From Candidatus Aciduliprofundum sp. (GTDB taxonomy: Archaea; Thermoplasmatota; Thermoplasmata; Thermoplasmatales; Aciduliprofundaceae): a stretch of 5,127 bases of DNA. Positions 4,537 through 5,127 of the stretch are shown piece after piece (position 1 is the first letter of the stretch; every line of letters begins with the position of its first letter). Position numbers and translations under genes: made by a program. The notes under the pieces are model-generated. The model ran no database searches. It worked only from the letters and a program-made list of their open reading frames with translations, and had not been told where the DNA came from. The stretch spans positions 1 through 5,127 of the forward strand of contig WAKY01000003.1 of the NCBI GenBank assembly GCA_015523135.1. The letters run 5' to 3'.

Positions 4537-5127
4537 ATGAGAAAAACTAAGATTATTGCAACTCTGGGTTCAGCTGTAAAAGAAGAAGAGAAGATGCGAG
4601 AGATAATAAAAGCGGGTACAGATGTAGCAAGGTTAAATGTGGCACATGGCACTATAGAGGAGCACAAGGATATGAAGAATAAATTTGAAAAGCTCTCAGA
4701 GGAATTAGGAAAAAACACGGCTATAATGCTAGATATAAAGGGTCCTGAAATTAGAATTGCAGAATGCAAGAAGAAATTCGTTAAGAATGGAGAAAAGGTG
4801 AGCATAGGTGAGGATGGAGATATAGAATTAAATCAAAAAATCGTGTATGAGCATTTATCTCCGGGCACATACTTGCTTATTCATGATGGTGAAATTGAGC
4901 TGAGAATAAGGGTGGTAAAAGATGGTGTAGCAATAGCTGAGGTTATTCAGGGAGGCATAATTGCGCCACACATAGGGGTGAATATTCCAAGCATCCATAT
5001 TCCAATCCCATACATTCAAGAGAGAGATAGGGAATTTATGAAAGCTCTTATACCTGTAGATTTCATTGCCGCTTCATTCACCCGTAGCGCTTCGGACATT
5101 GTTGCCCTTAGAAGATTTATGGAAGAA
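4537..5127 (+). CDS. pyk: Pyruvate kinase, partial (C-terminus beyond right edge)
   Basis: The first 197 residues of pyruvate kinase, the glycolytic enzyme that turns phosphoenolpyruvate and ADP into pyruvate and ATP, are present. They cover the start of the A barrel (TKIIATLG 4-11, ARLNVAHG 31-38, LDIKGPEIR 65-73), the B lid domain (about 74-148, including LLIHDGEIELRI) and the return to the A domain (IGVNIPS 146-152, VDFIAASF 174-181). With the ATG at 4537, R32, N34, D66 and R73 fall exactly on E. coli PykF numbering, supporting that start over ATG 4525. E71 corresponds to the glutamate typical of K+-dependent enzymes (E117 in muscle). However, the K+-ligand serine (S76 in muscle) is A36, and LGPAS reads LGSAV. 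The lid is about 20 residues shorter than in E. coli. The catalytic lysine, Mg2+ ligands and C domain lie beyond the window. The gene begins 11 bases after the 83-residue gene and so is probably in the same operon. Confidence 0.9.
   Translation, partial: MRKTKIIATLGSAVKEEEKMREIIKAGTDVARLNVAHGTIEEHKDMKNKFEKLSEELGKNTAIMLDIKGPEIRIAECKKKFVKNGEKVSIGEDGDIELNQKIVYEHLSPGTYLLIHDGEIELRIRVVKDGVAIAEVIQGGIIAPHIGVNIPSIHIPIPYIQERDREFMKALIPVDFIAASFTRSASDIVALRRFMEE

Noticed and set aside
4407..4805. Minus-strand frame of 132 codons across the small gene and pyruvate kinase
   Set aside because: Antisense to pyruvate kinase motifs; the translation is Ser/Phe/Leu-rich, as expected from the complement of AT-rich, Lys/Glu-rich coding DNA.

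Overview
The window looks like a chromosomal segment of a thermophilic euryarchaeon. The DNA is moderately AT-rich, arginine is mostly AGA/AGG and isoleucine often ATA. Archaeal TATA-like boxes sit in the one real intergenic gap, genes are packed with 1-12 base gaps or overlaps, and GGAGGTGA-type ribosome binding sites are frequent. The KaiC-like gene resembles a family I recall as being confined to thermophiles. Something near Aciduliprofundum (DHVE2, Thermoplasmata-related) is my best guess from composition and gene style, but it is an inference.

Left part (1-1265, minus strand): two co-directional genes. The upstream one (1265-408) encodes a single-domain KaiC-like/RecA-fold ATPase. One base after its stop begins a helix-turn-helix protein (from 406, running off the left edge) that matches the pattern of the 'near-KaiC' regulatory domain known to be encoded beside such ATPases. 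Together they look like a conserved sensory/regulatory pair of unknown output.

Middle (1266-1376): a short divergent promoter region with a TATA box on each strand. The KaiC-side mRNA is predicted to be leaderless, and the transporter-side mRNA to have a very short leader carrying its ribosome binding site.

Right part (1377-5127, plus strand): a tightly packed operon. It begins with a complete polar amino acid ABC importer: a membrane-anchored family 3 substrate-binding protein, permease 1, a GlnQ/HisP-type ATPase, and permease 2. An 83-residue protein that I do not recognise follows, joined to permease 2 by an ATGA overlap. Last comes a pyruvate kinase gene cut by the right edge, which has the family's core motifs but unusual residues in the monovalent-cation site. 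The importer would bring amino acids into a probably peptide- or amino acid-using cell, and co-transcription with pyruvate kinase would link uptake to central carbon metabolism. No mobile element, CRISPR array, RNA gene or clear terminator was found, and no stretch over 300 bases lacks a gene.
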